A stretch of 64,000 bases of DNA from an uncultured Sphingomonadaceae bacterium (GTDB taxonomy: Bacteria; Pseudomonadota; Alphaproteobacteria; Sphingomonadales; Sphingomonadaceae), in contig CANNFX010000002.1 in the NCBI GenBank assembly GCA_947504025.1, positions 638,450 to 702,449 of the forward strand. The letters run 5' to 3'. Each line of letters opens with the position of its first letter. Positions within the stretch are counted from its first letter, which is position 1. The notes under the pieces are model-generated. The model ran no database searches, had not been told where the DNA came from, and was given only the letters and a program-made list of their open reading frames with translations. Shown piece after piece: positions 43,729-54,052 of the stretch. Made by a program: the position numbers and the translations under genes.

Positions 43729-45114
43729 ATGGCAGAAGATGCACTCCTCGCTGGCCCGGCCATCCGCCGCTTGCGCCGCCGCGAAGGGCTGACACAGGCG
43801 GCGATGGCTGCCCGTATCTCGATTTCACCCAGCTATCTCAATCTCATCGAACGTAATCGGCGCCCCCTATCAGCCCGCGTAGTCATGCAACTGGTCGAGC
43901 AGTTTGATTTTGATCCGCGAAGCTTACGCCAGGACGAGGCAATTGGAGGGGTTGATGGCATGCAGCGCCGGCTTGCCGACGAGCGCTTTGCCGAAATTGA
44001 TGTCGACCGGGATGAAATCGCTGAATGGTTATCGGCTGCACCTAATGCAGCTGCGGCATTTGTGCGCCTGTTCGATACCGTTGGACACCAAGCTGATGGT
44101 GCATCTGGCCCCTTGATCGCATCCCGCCGAGAGATTGAACGTTGGCGCAACCATTTTGCTGACCTCGACACAATGGCCGAAGGTATGGCCGATGAATTGC
44201 GACTTTCGCGCGGCGATATAGGTGTCGCGCTAGCGGAACGACTTCGCGAACGTCATCAACTTTCCGTCCGTATTCTACCGCGCGAGGTCATGCCGGATAT
44301 GCTGCGCCGGCTTGATCTGCACGCCCGCCAATTGCAACTATCCGAAATGCTGGAACCTGCCTCTCGCAATTTCCAGATTGCTTTGCAGCTGGCACTTTTG
44401 GAAAAGGCAGAAAACATTCGTAACATTGCTGCTGGCGCCCGTTTTGAAGACGCTGCCGCAACTCGATTATTTGAACGTCACTTGGCAGGATATTTCGCCG
44501 CGGCACTGTTGATGCCTTATGGCCGTTTTTTGCGCGCTTGTGATGCGACGGGCTATGATCTTCAGGTGCTTCAGCGCCGCTTCGGCACCAGCTTTCAACA
44601 GGTCGCACACCGTCTCACCACCTTACAGCGAGTTGGGCAGCGCGGATTGCCGTTCTTTATGGCGCGGATCGATAGAGCCGGACAGTTTTCCAAGCGCTTT
44701 GCCGGGGCGAGCGGGGCAACTCTGCTGGAAAGTGAAAGCTCATGCCCATTATGGATAGCGCACCAAGCATTCGAACGGCCCGGTGATCTTTGCACCCAAG
44801 CTGTGAGCATCGAAGGCGGCGGCGCGGGGCCGCGCCATTGGTTTACAATGGCGCAGACAGTTGATGGCAGCGGAAGTGGCGGCGATGCACGCTTTGTGAT
44901 TGTAGTCGGTGTCGAGGCGAAGTTGTCGGGTGATTTGGCCCAGGCGCGCGGTGCCAATTTGCGCGAAGATGCCGCCCAACAAATAGGCCTTGGATGCGCA
45001 CGTTGCCACCGGCCAGATTGTAAGCAGCGATCTCTGCCCCCTACCGGTGCCGGGCTACAGTTTGATGATCTGGCACGCGGCGTCACGCCGTTCCGGTTCG
45101 GCGAGCAACCCTGA
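43729..45114 (+). CDS. Short-chain fatty acyl transcriptional regulator (XRE/ImmA-IrrE-like)
   Basis: A 461-residue regulator. An XRE-type helix-turn-helix is at about 8-62 (LTQAAMAARISISPSYLNLIE), followed by an IrrE-like domain with FERHLAGYFAAALLMPY, and a C-terminal short-chain fatty-acyl sensing region with a cysteine cluster (CARCHRPDC, about 420). Members such as RamB or ScfR-type regulators control glyoxylate and propionate genes. The divergent position next to aceA supports that it regulates isocitrate lyase. Effector and direction (activator or repressor) are unknown. Confidence 0.88.
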   Translation: MAEDALLAGPAIRRLRRREGLTQAAMAARISISPSYLNLIERNRRPLSARVVMQLVEQFDFDPRSLRQDEAIGGVDGMQRRLADERFAEIDVDRDEIAEWLSAAPNAAAAFVRLFDTVGHQADGASGPLIASRREIERWRNHFADLDTMAEGMADELRLSRGDIGVALAERLRERHQLSVRILPREVMPDMLRRLDLHARQLQLSEMLEPASRNFQIALQLALLEKAENIRNIAAGARFEDAAATRLFERHLAGYFAAALLMPYGRFLRACDATGYDLQVLQRRFGTSFQQVAHRLTTLQRVGQRGLPFFMARIDRAGQFSKRFAGASGATLLESESSCPLWIAHQAFERPGDLCTQAVSIEGGGAGPRHWFTMAQTVDGSGSGGDARFVIVVGVEAKLSGDLAQARGANLREDAAQQIGLGCARCHRPDCKQRSLPPTGAGLQFDDLARGVTPFRFGEQP

Positions 45115-45249
45115 AAACCGGTGAAGGCCCTCAAATATCGGTAGAATTGCTGGTCATTAACCAATCGCTGTAAAGTTTACCGACATTTCATCTATCTCGC
45201 GTAGTCGCAGGTCCTGAACATAAAAGGGGCCGCGGCTAGCGGGACTGGG

Positions 45250-46638
45250 ATGATACGCCTTTTTAAACATTATATACCGCATGCAGTGCTGCTGCTCGGG
45301 TTGTTTGACTTCATGCTGTTGATGGCAGCTGGGGAGCTTTCTTGGCATTTGCGTGCCAATCAGATCGCTATGGACCCGGGTGCTTTTAATTTGCGCGCGC
45401 CTGGTCTGATGGCGTTTTCTGCCGTTGTGCTGGTGGCGATGGTTGCAGTCGGTGTTTACGGATCGGATGCGCTGCGTTCGATGCGCTATGCCTGTGCGCG
45501 ACTGCTCGTTGCGATCAGCATGGGTATTTTGGCGCTAACATTTATCGATTTTCTGCTGCCAGGAGACACGTTCTGGCGCTCGACACTGTTCTACGGAATG
45601 GTGCTTGCTATCGGATTGCTGATCCTCAACCGTCTTCTGATTGGCGGCCTTTTGGGTGCGCAGGCATTCCGCCGCCGCGTTATGGTGCTCGGATCTGGCA
45701 AGCGCGCGATGCGGTTAAAGGAACTCGGCGAGAAACCGGAAAGCGGTTTTGCAATCGTCAGCTTCATTGGCATGAACGAAGGCGAGCCGGTGGTTGAAGA
45801 GGCAATCGCGCGCGGTGCAATTCATGATCTTGGCCGCTTTGTCGAAAACATCGGTGCGAGTGAAGTTGTTCTTGCACTTGAGGAGCGCCGCAATTCTATC
45901 CCGATGAAGGATCTGTTGCGGATCAAAACGCAAGGTGTCCACGTCAATGACTTCTCGACTTTCATGGAGCGTGAAACGGGCCGGATCGATCTGGACACGG
46001 TCAACCCGAGCTGGTTGATTTTCTCTGATGGTTTCTCGTCCCTGCGAGTACTGTCGAGTGGCACGAAGCGTGTATTCGATGTCATCGCCAGTTTGCTGCT
46101 GTTGTTACTGACGTTCCCGATGATCGCAATTTTTGCACTTTTGGTGAAGTTCGAAAGCAAGGGGCCTGCTTTTTACAGGCAGAGCAGAGTTGGTCTGTAT
46201 GGCCAGCCCTTTGACGTCATCAAATTGCGCTCGATGCGAAATGACGCCGAAAAAAAGGGAGAGGCGCAGTGGGCCACGAAAAATGATCCGCGCGTTACCA
46301 GGGTTGGTAAGTTCATTCGCGCAACCCGGATTGATGAATTGCCACAGACCTGGAGCGTACTCAAAGGCCAGATGAGCTTTGTTGGCCCACGCCCGGAGCG
46401 TCCACAATTCGTGACCGATCTAGAAGATAAAATTCCCTATTACTCAGAGCGCCACATGGTGAAGCCCGGCATTACGGGTTGGGCGCAGATCAATTATCCC
46501 TATGGCGCGTCGATCGACGATTCACGCCAAAAGCTTGAGTATGATCTTTATTACGCGAAGAATTACACGCCCTTTCTCGACCTGTTGATTCTGTTGCAGA
46601 CGCTGCGTGTTGTGTTGTGGAGTGAAGGCGCCCGCTGA
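45250..46638 (+). CDS. Sugar transferase of the exosortase/PEP-CTERM polysaccharide type
   Basis: A 462-residue polyprenyl-phosphate sugar-1-phosphate transferase that starts exopolysaccharide repeat units. N-terminal membrane helices (about 10-125), a nucleotide-binding-like central domain (VMVLGSGKRAMRLKELG) and the bacterial sugar transferase domain (from about 275: KRVFDVIASL helix, KLRSMRND, RIDELPQTWSVLKGQMSFVG). The overall plan resembles EpsB-like transferases of the exosortase system. Its stop overlaps the prsK start (TGATG). Confidence 0.86.
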   Translation: MIRLFKHYIPHAVLLLGLFDFMLLMAAGELSWHLRANQIAMDPGAFNLRAPGLMAFSAVVLVAMVAVGVYGSDALRSMRYACARLLVAISMGILALTFIDFLLPGDTFWRSTLFYGMVLAIGLLILNRLLIGGLLGAQAFRRRVMVLGSGKRAMRLKELGEKPESGFAIVSFIGMNEGEPVVEEAIARGAIHDLGRFVENIGASEVVLALEERRNSIPMKDLLRIKTQGVHVNDFSTFMERETGRIDLDTVNPSWLIFSDGFSSLRVLSSGTKRVFDVIASLLLLLLTFPMIAIFALLVKFESKGPAFYRQSRVGLYGQPFDVIKLRSMRNDAEKKGEAQWATKNDPRVTRVGKFIRATRIDELPQTWSVLKGQMSFVGPRPERPQFVTDLEDKIPYYSERHMVKPGITGWAQINYPYGASIDDSRQKLEYDLYYAKNYTPFLDLLILLQTLRVVLWSEGAR

Positions 46639-48758
46639 TGGTGCACTGGTGGGATCTTTTGGGCCTGTCGGCCTATTTGCTTGGTGCTATTTCATGTGCG
46701 GCGTTTGCGCTGTGGGTTATGGGCGGCAAGGCAAAGAGCCTGCCTTCTGGCGGAGCGCTTGCCGCGGCTCTTATGATCACCGCGATCTGGGCACTGACAA
46801 TTGCGGCGGTTGGCGCTGATCATCCTCTCGCAATTATTACTTACAGCAGCAGCCATCTTGCCTGGCTGTGGGCATTGTATCGGTTGTTTGCCAAGGACGG
46901 ACGGCATCAAAGCTTAGCTCCGATCAGGCCGGTAGTGTTGGTTCTGGGGGTTGTCGAACTGGCGCAACCAGTGCTGGCCTTCGCTGTACCATATTACGAT
47001 CTGTCGGCTCAGGCTCGTGGTTCTGTGGTCATCACGGCGATTAGCCTTCGTTTGTTGACGTCTGCAGGTGCGCTTGTGCTGGTGCACAATTTATTTGTCG
47101 GCGCCGCCAAAACTGCTCAACCGATCTTACGTTGGCCAGCTGCTGCGCTCGCTGCCTTTTGGCTGTTTGAACTCAATTATGCCGCGTCGGCGTATATTAC
47201 CGGAGAGCTTCCGGATTTGCTTGGGGCATTACGCAGCTTCCTTCCTTTGGTGATGGTGTTTCTGTTTGCGATTGGCAGCACCGGTGAACGGGCGGCCACA
47301 CCTCTTCGGCCCTCGCGTTCAGTAGCCTTCCAAACTGCGTCAATCCTGCTGATAGGCGGCTATCTGGCCGCGATGGCTGTCATCGGTAATGCGCTCTCCA
47401 TCGTTGGTGGGGATTTTGCGCGATTGATTCAGGTGCTGTTCGTTGTCGCGGCATCGGCAATCGCTTTGCTCGCCATTCCGTCAAAGAAACTGCGTTCAAG
47501 TTTGCGCGTTAATCTCGTGAAACACCTATTCCAGCACCGCTATGATTATCGTGCTGAGTGGTTGCGGTTTAATCAGACGCTATCGCGCCCGTCGCAGGAT
47601 GCAGCACCGCTGCCAGAGCGCGTAGTCCAGGCGATGGCTGATATCACCGATAGCCCGGCTGGCTTGCTGCTGATGCCAGGCGCGCAGGGTGATCTTGAAC
47701 TGGCTGCACGGTGGCAATGGCCCACTGTTGAAGTGCCGGATATGGAGCTAGCGACGACTGTGCAAACCCTGTTTGAACGCCAGCAGTTCATTGTCGAAAT
47801 TGATGATCTGCGCGAGGGGCGTGATGTTAACGACATGGCCGATCTGTTGCCTGACTGGCTCTACAATGACCGGAGCGTTTGGGCGTTAGTCCCGCTGCTG
47901 CATTTTGAACGGTTAGTCGGTGTGATCATTCTGGCACGGCCCGGTGTGGTTCGTAAACTGGACTGGGAAGACTTCGATCTTCTTCGCCTCGCTGCTCAGC
48001 AGCTCGCGAGCTATCTGGCAGAGCAAGCCGGACAAGAGGCGTTGATGGAAGCTAGCCGTTTTGACGAGTTTAATCGCCGGATCGCCTTCGTCATGCATGA
48101 CATTAAGAATCTAGCCAGTCAGCTTTCGTTGCTCGCTTCCAATGCAGAAAAGCACGCGGAGAAGCCTGAATTTCGAGCAGACATGCTGGTGACCCTGCGT
48201 AACAGTGCGGAGAAGCTGAATACGCTTTTGGCTCGGCTTGGTAGATACGGGGCTTCGGGGTCGGATACAAAAGAGTCCTTACAACTATCCAATTTCGTTC
48301 GGGAGATGGCCAAACGTACGGCGGATGGAACGCGTATATCCGTTCCCCAGACCGATGAAGCGCGCGTCATCGCCCATCGCGAGGGGCTGGAGCAAGCGAT
48401 CCTGCACCTGCTTCAAAATGCCATCGATGCAAGCGCTGATGAGGAGCCGATTTTCCTGTCATCAAGCACCGACGGGCTTCATGGCATCATCGAGATTTCC
48501 GATTCTGCCACGGGCATGAGCGCTGAATTCATCCGCAATGGCCTGTTCAAGCCGTTCGTTTCCTCGAAGCAGGGCGGATTTGGCATTGGTGCTTTTGAAG
48601 CGCGCGAGTTGGTGAATGCAATGGGCGGACGGCTCGAAGTCGACTCCCGTGAAGGGCTAGGCACGCGCTTTATCATTCGGCTGCCTTTGGCTGCTGCTGC
48701 TGAGCTGCTCGAGCAAAGTTCCCAAAATAGCGATCCATCCAAACCCGAGGCTGCATAA
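46638..48758 (+). CDS. prsK: PrsK-type histidine kinase
   Basis: A 706-residue sensor kinase. About eight membrane helices (to about 290) make up the input domain, then a GAF-like domain (about 320-470), then the dimerisation helix with the phosphorylated His487 in FVMHDIKNLASQLSLL, and an ATPase with GLGTRFIIRLPLA. This architecture and the neighbouring PrsR and sugar transferase match the kinase associated with the exosortase/PEP-CTERM system. Coupled to both neighbours (TGATG before, TAATG after). Confidence 0.86.
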   Translation: MVHWWDLLGLSAYLLGAISCAAFALWVMGGKAKSLPSGGALAAALMITAIWALTIAAVGADHPLAIITYSSSHLAWLWALYRLFAKDGRHQSLAPIRPVVLVLGVVELAQPVLAFAVPYYDLSAQARGSVVITAISLRLLTSAGALVLVHNLFVGAAKTAQPILRWPAAALAAFWLFELNYAASAYITGELPDLLGALRSFLPLVMVFLFAIGSTGERAATPLRPSRSVAFQTASILLIGGYLAAMAVIGNALSIVGGDFARLIQVLFVVAASAIALLAIPSKKLRSSLRVNLVKHLFQHRYDYRAEWLRFNQTLSRPSQDAAPLPERVVQAMADITDSPAGLLLMPGAQGDLELAARWQWPTVEVPDMELATTVQTLFERQQFIVEIDDLREGRDVNDMADLLPDWLYNDRSVWALVPLLHFERLVGVIILARPGVVRKLDWEDFDLLRLAAQQLASYLAEQAGQEALMEASRFDEFNRRIAFVMHDIKNLASQLSLLASNAEKHAEKPEFRADMLVTLRNSAEKLNTLLARLGRYGASGSDTKESLQLSNFVREMAKRTADGTRISVPQTDEARVIAHREGLEQAILHLLQNAIDASADEEPIFLSSSTDGLHGIIEISDSATGMSAEFIRNGLFKPFVSSKQGGFGIGAFEARELVNAMGGRLEVDSREGLGTRFIIRLPLAAAAELLEQSSQNSDPSKPEAA

Positions 48759-50122
48759 TGTCTGAGCACAAACCCAAATTGCTGATTGTCGAAGACGACG
48801 CCGGCCTGCAGGCGCAGTTAAAATGGGCCTATGAGGACTTCGACGTAGTCATCGCAGGTGATCGCGACAGCGCGCTATCAGCGTTGCGTTCGGAAGAGCC
48901 CGCCGTTGTCACATTGGATCTCGGCTTACCGCCTGATCCTGATGGTACGACCGAGGGTTTTGCCGTGCTTGACGCGATCATGGCCCTTAAACCGGACACC
49001 AAGGTAGTTGTCGCATCGGGACATGGCGCACGCGAAAGTGCACTGCAAGCAATCCAACGCGGCGCTTATGATTTCTACCAGAAACCGGTTGATATTGATG
49101 CGCTTGGATTGATTGTTCGTCGTGCGTTTAACCTTCACAGGATCGAACAGGAAAACCGTGTGCTCGCCAGTCAGGTTGGTGAAGATAAGACTGTGCTTGG
49201 TGGGTTGATTACAGCCGCACCTGAAATGGTGAAGGTTGCACGTACGATTGAGCGGGTGGCCAATACAAACGTTTCGGTGATGCTGCTCGGGGCTAGTGGG
49301 ACTGGTAAGGAACTGCTCGCAAGAGGGCTGCATGATGCGAGTGATCGGCATGACAAGAGCTTTGTGGCGATCAACTGCGCAGCGATCCCTGAAAACTTGC
49401 TCGAGAGCGAATTGTTCGGTCACGAGAAGGGGGCGTTTACCGGCGCGGTGAAAACGACTGAGGGTAAGATCGAGCTGGCCAATGGCGGAACGCTGTTTCT
49501 CGACGAGGTGGGTGATATTCCGCTCCCACTTCAGGTAAAACTGCTGCGCTTTCTACAAGAACGAACCATCGAAAGGATCGGTGGGCGAAAGCAAATCGCG
49601 GTTGATACACGGATCGTTTGCGCGACTCATCAGAACCTTGAGACGATGATCGCAGAAGGGCGGTTTCGCGAAGACCTATTCTACCGTCTTGCGGAAATCG
49701 TGGTGACGATCCCGGCGTTGGCCGAACGTCCCGGAGATGCACCACTCCTTGCCAAGGCATTCCTTCAACGTTTCGCTGCGGAGATGAATCCAAAGATTGG
49801 CGGCTTTGCGCCCGATGCCATCGCTGCCATCGATGGATGGCCATGGCCGGGCAACGTGCGCGAATTGGAAAATCGTGTGAAGCGGGCCGTTATTATGGCG
49901 GAAGGTAAATTGGTGAACGCCGAAGATCTCGACATGGGGAACACCGAAGGCGAAGATGCACAGCCACTAAATTTGAAGAGCGCGCGCGAGCGGTCAGACC
50001 GTAAAGTCATCCGTCATGCGCTTGCTCGTAGCGAAGGTAACATTTCCAGCACGGCGCGGATGCTCGGTATCAGCCGTCCAACGCTTTATGATCTCCTGAA
50101 GCAATATGACCTCCATGCGTAA
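48758..50122 (+). CDS. prsR: PrsR-type sigma-54 response regulator
   Basis: A 454-residue NtrC-family activator. Receiver domain with Asp54 (VTLDLGLPP), AAA+ domain with Walker A LGASGTGKE (about 178) and the sigma-54 contact loop GAFTGA (about 224-229), and a C-terminal Fis-like helix-turn-helix (ISSTARMLGISRPTLYDLL). Activation by PrsK would drive sigma-54 promoters, presumably of polysaccharide or PEP-CTERM genes, none of which can be seen in this window. Confidence 0.88.
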   Translation: MSEHKPKLLIVEDDAGLQAQLKWAYEDFDVVIAGDRDSALSALRSEEPAVVTLDLGLPPDPDGTTEGFAVLDAIMALKPDTKVVVASGHGARESALQAIQRGAYDFYQKPVDIDALGLIVRRAFNLHRIEQENRVLASQVGEDKTVLGGLITAAPEMVKVARTIERVANTNVSVMLLGASGTGKELLARGLHDASDRHDKSFVAINCAAIPENLLESELFGHEKGAFTGAVKTTEGKIELANGGTLFLDEVGDIPLPLQVKLLRFLQERTIERIGGRKQIAVDTRIVCATHQNLETMIAEGRFREDLFYRLAEIVVTIPALAERPGDAPLLAKAFLQRFAAEMNPKIGGFAPDAIAAIDGWPWPGNVRELENRVKRAVIMAEGKLVNAEDLDMGNTEGEDAQPLNLKSARERSDRKVIRHALARSEGNISSTARMLGISRPTLYDLLKQYDLHA

Positions 50123-51914
50123 CCGCCGGCTAGCGTTCGCCGTATTGGCGGCGTTGGTGCTCATACCGGCAGCACTGTCAGGGCAGGAAGGGACTGATCC
50201 GTTCGAGCCAGCACGCCGTGCAATCACAGGCGGTGACGGCATTGCCGCAGAGGCTGAACTCCGGCGGATCATGGAGAGTGGCGCAAAGCGCTCGCATGTC
50301 GCGGCTCTAATGGGCGAAGCGGAAATGCTGCAGGGCGATCTTGCTGAAGCAAGGCGATGGCTTGGTCCTGGCGATTTTAGCCAGGAGACGCGCGGATTAG
50401 GGTTCCATTTGCTTGGCCGTTTGAACGTTCGGCAAGGTGATCTACCCGGAGCTGCGGCAGCATTTGACAATGCCCTGACGGTCATACCCGATGACCCTAC
50501 CCTATGGGTCGATATCGGCCGCATGCGCTATCTCAGCGGTGCGCAAAGTCAGGCGGTTGATGCGGGCGTACATGCAGTTGAGCTTGGTCCAAACAACGCA
50601 GCTGCATTGCAATTTCGAGCGCAGTTGTTGCGTGATGCCGAAGGTCCTGCTGCAGCATTATCATGGTTTGAAGCAGCACTGAAACGCAACCCAGACAGCC
50701 TCGAATTACTAGGTGATTATGCTGCAACTCTGGGCGAAGTGGGCCGCGCGAAGGATATGCTGCTGCAAATTCGCCGGATGATCGAAATTGATCCGGAGAA
50801 TGAACGGGCATTTTTCCTTCAAGCTGTGTTGGCAGCCCGCGCTGATAAGAACGATCTTGCCCGGCGTCTGCTGTGGCGCACCGGTGATGCTATTCGTGAA
50901 ACACCTGCGGGGCTGCTGCTATCGGCGACGATTGACTTGCGATCTGGAAATCACCGGAATGCTGCGCAGACCTACGATCGATTGAGACGGTTGCAGCCAG
51001 ACAATCTTACGGTTCGGCTATTACTGGCGCGTGCACTTTCATTGGGCGGGTTAAACCGTGAGCTCGTTCAGCGTTTTTCCGGCTTTGCGTCTCGTCCAGA
51101 CGCATCACCCTATTTATTGACCCTGATGGCGCGTGCTCACGAGGGCCTAGGTGAAAGGGAGCTTGCGGCGAAATACATCAACCGGGCTGCGATGCCGCGC
51201 GATAGTTTACTGGTGACTTTCGACATCGATTTGCCACTGGAAGTGAGCGCCGTCCGGTGGGAGAGAGAGCCAACACGTAGTGATCGAACGCGAGAATATG
51301 TGCGCCAGCTAATGTCGGCGGGTCAAGCTGTGCGGGCAGTCCGGATTGCCAATAGCTTTCTCGGCGATCACGCAGGCTCGGTTGATGCACTTATTCTTGC
51401 AGGTGACGCAAATCTGGTGGCGAGCAACTTTCGCGATGCTCTTGGGCATTATAGCGGAGCAGCGAAGATTAGACGCAGCTTCTCGCTGGTGAGGAGGATG
51501 GTTTTTGCTCATCGAAGTTTAGGGCAAAAAGAAAAAGCTGCGGCACTGGTAACAGAGTATTTGATCGCCAACCCGCTCGACGGTCAAGCTGCGGGCTTGG
51601 CTGCAGAATTTGCCGTTGAGATGGGTGATTTTGAGCGAGCCAGCGCCTTGCTCGAACACGCATACAAGCAGGTAGGTAGCGAGGCTGATCCCGTGTTGCT
51701 AGCGCAGGGGGCGTTGGTTGCGCTGCAACTTGATGAGAATCAAAAAGCGCTTGAGTTAGCGCAGCGTGCATATGATCTGCAGCGCGGGCATCCGGCAGCG
51801 ACATTGGCACTAGCGCGCAGCCTGAAGGCAAATGATGGCGCGGCGGAACAGGTCGGAGCCTTACTCGCAAAAATTGACCTCTCGGCAGCAACGTTTGAAC
51901 AGCCGGTGGGCTAA
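50106..51914 (+). CDS. TPR-repeat exported protein of the Prs cluster
   Basis: A 602-residue protein with a signal peptide (RLAFAVLAALVLIPAALSGQ, cut near residue 26) and many tetratricopeptide-like repeats along its length (for example LWVDIGRMRYLSGAQSQAVDAG and NPDSLELLGDYAATLGEVGR spans). TPR proteins with this companion set (PrsT-type) are thought to help export or assembly of exopolysaccharide. It starts inside the prsR stop (17-base overlap), so it is coupled to it. It is shorter than the usual PrsT, so the assignment is tentative. Confidence 0.72.
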   Translation: MTSMRNRRLAFAVLAALVLIPAALSGQEGTDPFEPARRAITGGDGIAAEAELRRIMESGAKRSHVAALMGEAEMLQGDLAEARRWLGPGDFSQETRGLGFHLLGRLNVRQGDLPGAAAAFDNALTVIPDDPTLWVDIGRMRYLSGAQSQAVDAGVHAVELGPNNAAALQFRAQLLRDAEGPAAALSWFEAALKRNPDSLELLGDYAATLGEVGRAKDMLLQIRRMIEIDPENERAFFLQAVLAARADKNDLARRLLWRTGDAIRETPAGLLLSATIDLRSGNHRNAAQTYDRLRRLQPDNLTVRLLLARALSLGGLNRELVQRFSGFASRPDASPYLLTLMARAHEGLGERELAAKYINRAAMPRDSLLVTFDIDLPLEVSAVRWEREPTRSDRTREYVRQLMSAGQAVRAVRIANSFLGDHAGSVDALILAGDANLVASNFRDALGHYSGAAKIRRSFSLVRRMVFAHRSLGQKEKAAALVTEYLIANPLDGQAAGLAAEFAVEMGDFERASALLEHAYKQVGSEADPVLLAQGALVALQLDENQKALELAQRAYDLQRGHPAATLALARSLKANDGAAEQVGALLAKIDLSAATFEQPVG

Positions 51915-51953
51915 CGCTCGACAAGGCACCTGTTCCTCTGCAGACCGTTACTG

Positions 51954-52916
51954 ATGCCGGGGCACTTACTCTCCAGAATTGATCCCATGGTGCGACTGAT
52001 TGTCGTTTCCATTCTGCTTGCCTCGCTCCTGCCCCTACGCGGTGAAGCTCGCGAGGCAGCAGGTTGGATATCCAACGCGGCCATTTTTTTGCTATTTTTC
52101 CTCAATGGCCTCCGGTTGTCGAGAACTGATGTTATGCGAGGTATGCGGCACATGCGGTTCCTGCTGCCTCTGGCACTATGGTGTTTCGGCGCCATGGCGT
52201 TGGCCGGACTTGGCATAGTTGCCGTCGGCGCAGGTTACTTGCCGCCACTCATCGCGCTGGGTTTTGTGTTTCTGGGGACGCTGCCATCTACGGTCCAGTC
52301 AGCGACTGCTTACACTTCAATGGCGAATGGAAATGTCGCAAATTCCGTTGTCGCGGCGGCGACTCTGAATATTACTGGCATTTTTCTGACAGCGCCGCTT
52401 TTTTCATTGCTGGCCGGTGTCGATGACGTCGCACTCGGGGGCGATGGCCTGACCCGGATTGGTCTAGTGTTGCTGTTGCCCTTTTTGATAGGACAGTTGT
52501 CGCAGGGTAAACTTGGTAACGCGATAAAAGGCCATCCGGTGATTATTAGATGGGCGGATCGCGGTGCAATTGCGATTGCGGTCTATGTCGCGTTTTCAGG
52601 TGCTGTTTCTGAGGGGCTATGGTCGCGGATTGACGGCAGTGCCTGGGGTTGGTTGATGATCGGCATCATTGCGCTGCTTGTGTTTGGCTATGTCGGTGCG
52701 TGGGTGCTGTCTGGGGCCTTGGGCCTTGCTCAATCAGACCGCGTCGCATTTTTATTTAGCGGGGCACAGAAGAGTGTCGCGATGGGCGCGCCGATCGCCG
52801 CTGTGTTGTTTCCGCCAGCGGTCGCGGGCGTGGTTCTTGTTCCGTTACTGGTGTATCACTTAGCTCAGTTGATTGTCGCCACACCGCTAGCCAAACGGCT
52901 CGCTATTCCTGACTAG
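51954..52916 (+). CDS. Bile acid:sodium symporter (SBF-like) family transporter
   Basis: A 320-residue membrane protein with about ten helices. The family segments are visible: the helix with LFFLNGLRL near 45, TLPSTVQSATAYTSMANGN (about 110-130), and FSGAQKSVAMGAPIAAVLF near the C-terminus. SBF-like proteins carry organic or inorganic anions with sodium; the substrate is unknown. It overlaps the convergent DUF475 gene by 14 bases. Confidence 0.84.
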   Translation: MPGHLLSRIDPMVRLIVVSILLASLLPLRGEAREAAGWISNAAIFLLFFLNGLRLSRTDVMRGMRHMRFLLPLALWCFGAMALAGLGIVAVGAGYLPPLIALGFVFLGTLPSTVQSATAYTSMANGNVANSVVAAATLNITGIFLTAPLFSLLAGVDDVALGGDGLTRIGLVLLLPFLIGQLSQGKLGNAIKGHPVIIRWADRGAIAIAVYVAFSGAVSEGLWSRIDGSAWGWLMIGIIALLVFGYVGAWVLSGALGLAQSDRVAFLFSGAQKSVAMGAPIAAVLFPPAVAGVVLVPLLVYHLAQLIVATPLAKRLAIPD

Positions 52917-53973
52917 GGCTCTCGTGGTCAGTGCCGTTCACATGGTTGTGCCGCACTGACCACCACAGTGAGATACCAATTAACGTTGCACCGATTAGGC
53001 CGGTAATGGTTTCGGGAATATGGAACTTAGCTGAAAGCAGCATGATACCGCCCAAAACAATGATCGCATAAAATGCACCATGTTCGAGGAAACGGTACTG
53101 CGCCAGTGTCCCTTGTTTTACCAAATGGATGGTCATTGAACGGACGAACATTGCACCGATCGAGAGGCCTAAGGCAATTACGATCATGTTGTTCGATAGT
53201 GCAAAGGCGCCGATCACTCCGTCGAAACTGAACGATGCGTCGAGCACGTTGAGATAGAGAAATCCGCCAAGCCCGCCGCGCACGACGGCGCCCTGCAGCT
53301 TGGCAGCCTCTTCCTTCAATTCGAGCATCGTGTTGATACCTTCAACCGCGATGAAGGTCACCAGCCCGAGAATGCCAGAAACAAGGAAAGTCAGCGCATC
53401 AGCAGGATCAAGCAGGGTTGAAATGCCCCACATAGCGAGAAGAAGGAGTGCGATTTCGGCAGCGGGTAGAGCAGCGACCTTTGATAATCGTTCTTCAATC
53501 GAGCGGACCCAATGAATGTCCTTTTCCAGATCAAAGAAGAATTTCAGGCCGACCATAGCCAGAAATGCGCCGCCAAAACCCGCAATCCCCACATGGGCGC
53601 TGCTGACGATGCGTTCATATTCCGCTGGTTCATTAAGCGAGAGGTCGATTGTTTCCATCGGACCGAGCCCCGCTGCGATGGCGACAATTGCGAGCGGGAA
53701 CACCACGCGCATGCCAAAAACTGCAAATGCGATACCCCATGTCAGGAAGCGCTTCTGCCAGACGTCGCTCATGTCTTTTAGCACCGATGCATTGACCACG
53801 GCGTTGTCGAAGCTCAAGGAAATTTCGAGTACTGAAAGCACGATCACGATCCACAGCAACGACATCGTGCCGCCAACCGTCCCTGTGCTTGACCAGCCAT
53901 ACCACGCAGCGAGCCCGAGGCAGAGTACTGTGAAAACGAGCGATAATTTGTAGTATTTCAGCAGCGTTGCCAT
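52903..53973 (-). CDS. DUF475 (TerC-superfamily) membrane protein
   Basis: A 356-residue protein with nine or so helices. ISLSFDNAVVNASVLKDM and LDASFSFDGVIGAFALSNN are the paired acidic motifs (FDNA and FDGVIGA) of the DUF475/TerC-like family, linked to metal efflux, tellurite resistance or manganese homeostasis. It overlaps the SBF-like gene tail to tail. Confidence 0.84.
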   Translation of the reverse strand: MATLLKYYKLSLVFTVLCLGLAAWYGWSSTGTVGGTMSLLWIVIVLSVLEISLSFDNAVVNASVLKDMSDVWQKRFLTWGIAFAVFGMRVVFPLAIVAIAAGLGPMETIDLSLNEPAEYERIVSSAHVGIAGFGGAFLAMVGLKFFFDLEKDIHWVRSIEERLSKVAALPAAEIALLLLAMWGISTLLDPADALTFLVSGILGLVTFIAVEGINTMLELKEEAAKLQGAVVRGGLGGFLYLNVLDASFSFDGVIGAFALSNNMIVIALGLSIGAMFVRSMTIHLVKQGTLAQYRFLEHGAFYAIIVLGGIMLLSAKFHIPETITGLIGATLIGISLWWSVRHNHVNGTDHESPSQE

Positions 53974-54052
53974 GAGTGGACCCGTTTGAAAATCTGAGTT
54001 TGAAAAATCACGCGTTCGCTAGTGAGTTTGCGGGCGTGCAGCAAGCGTCCAG

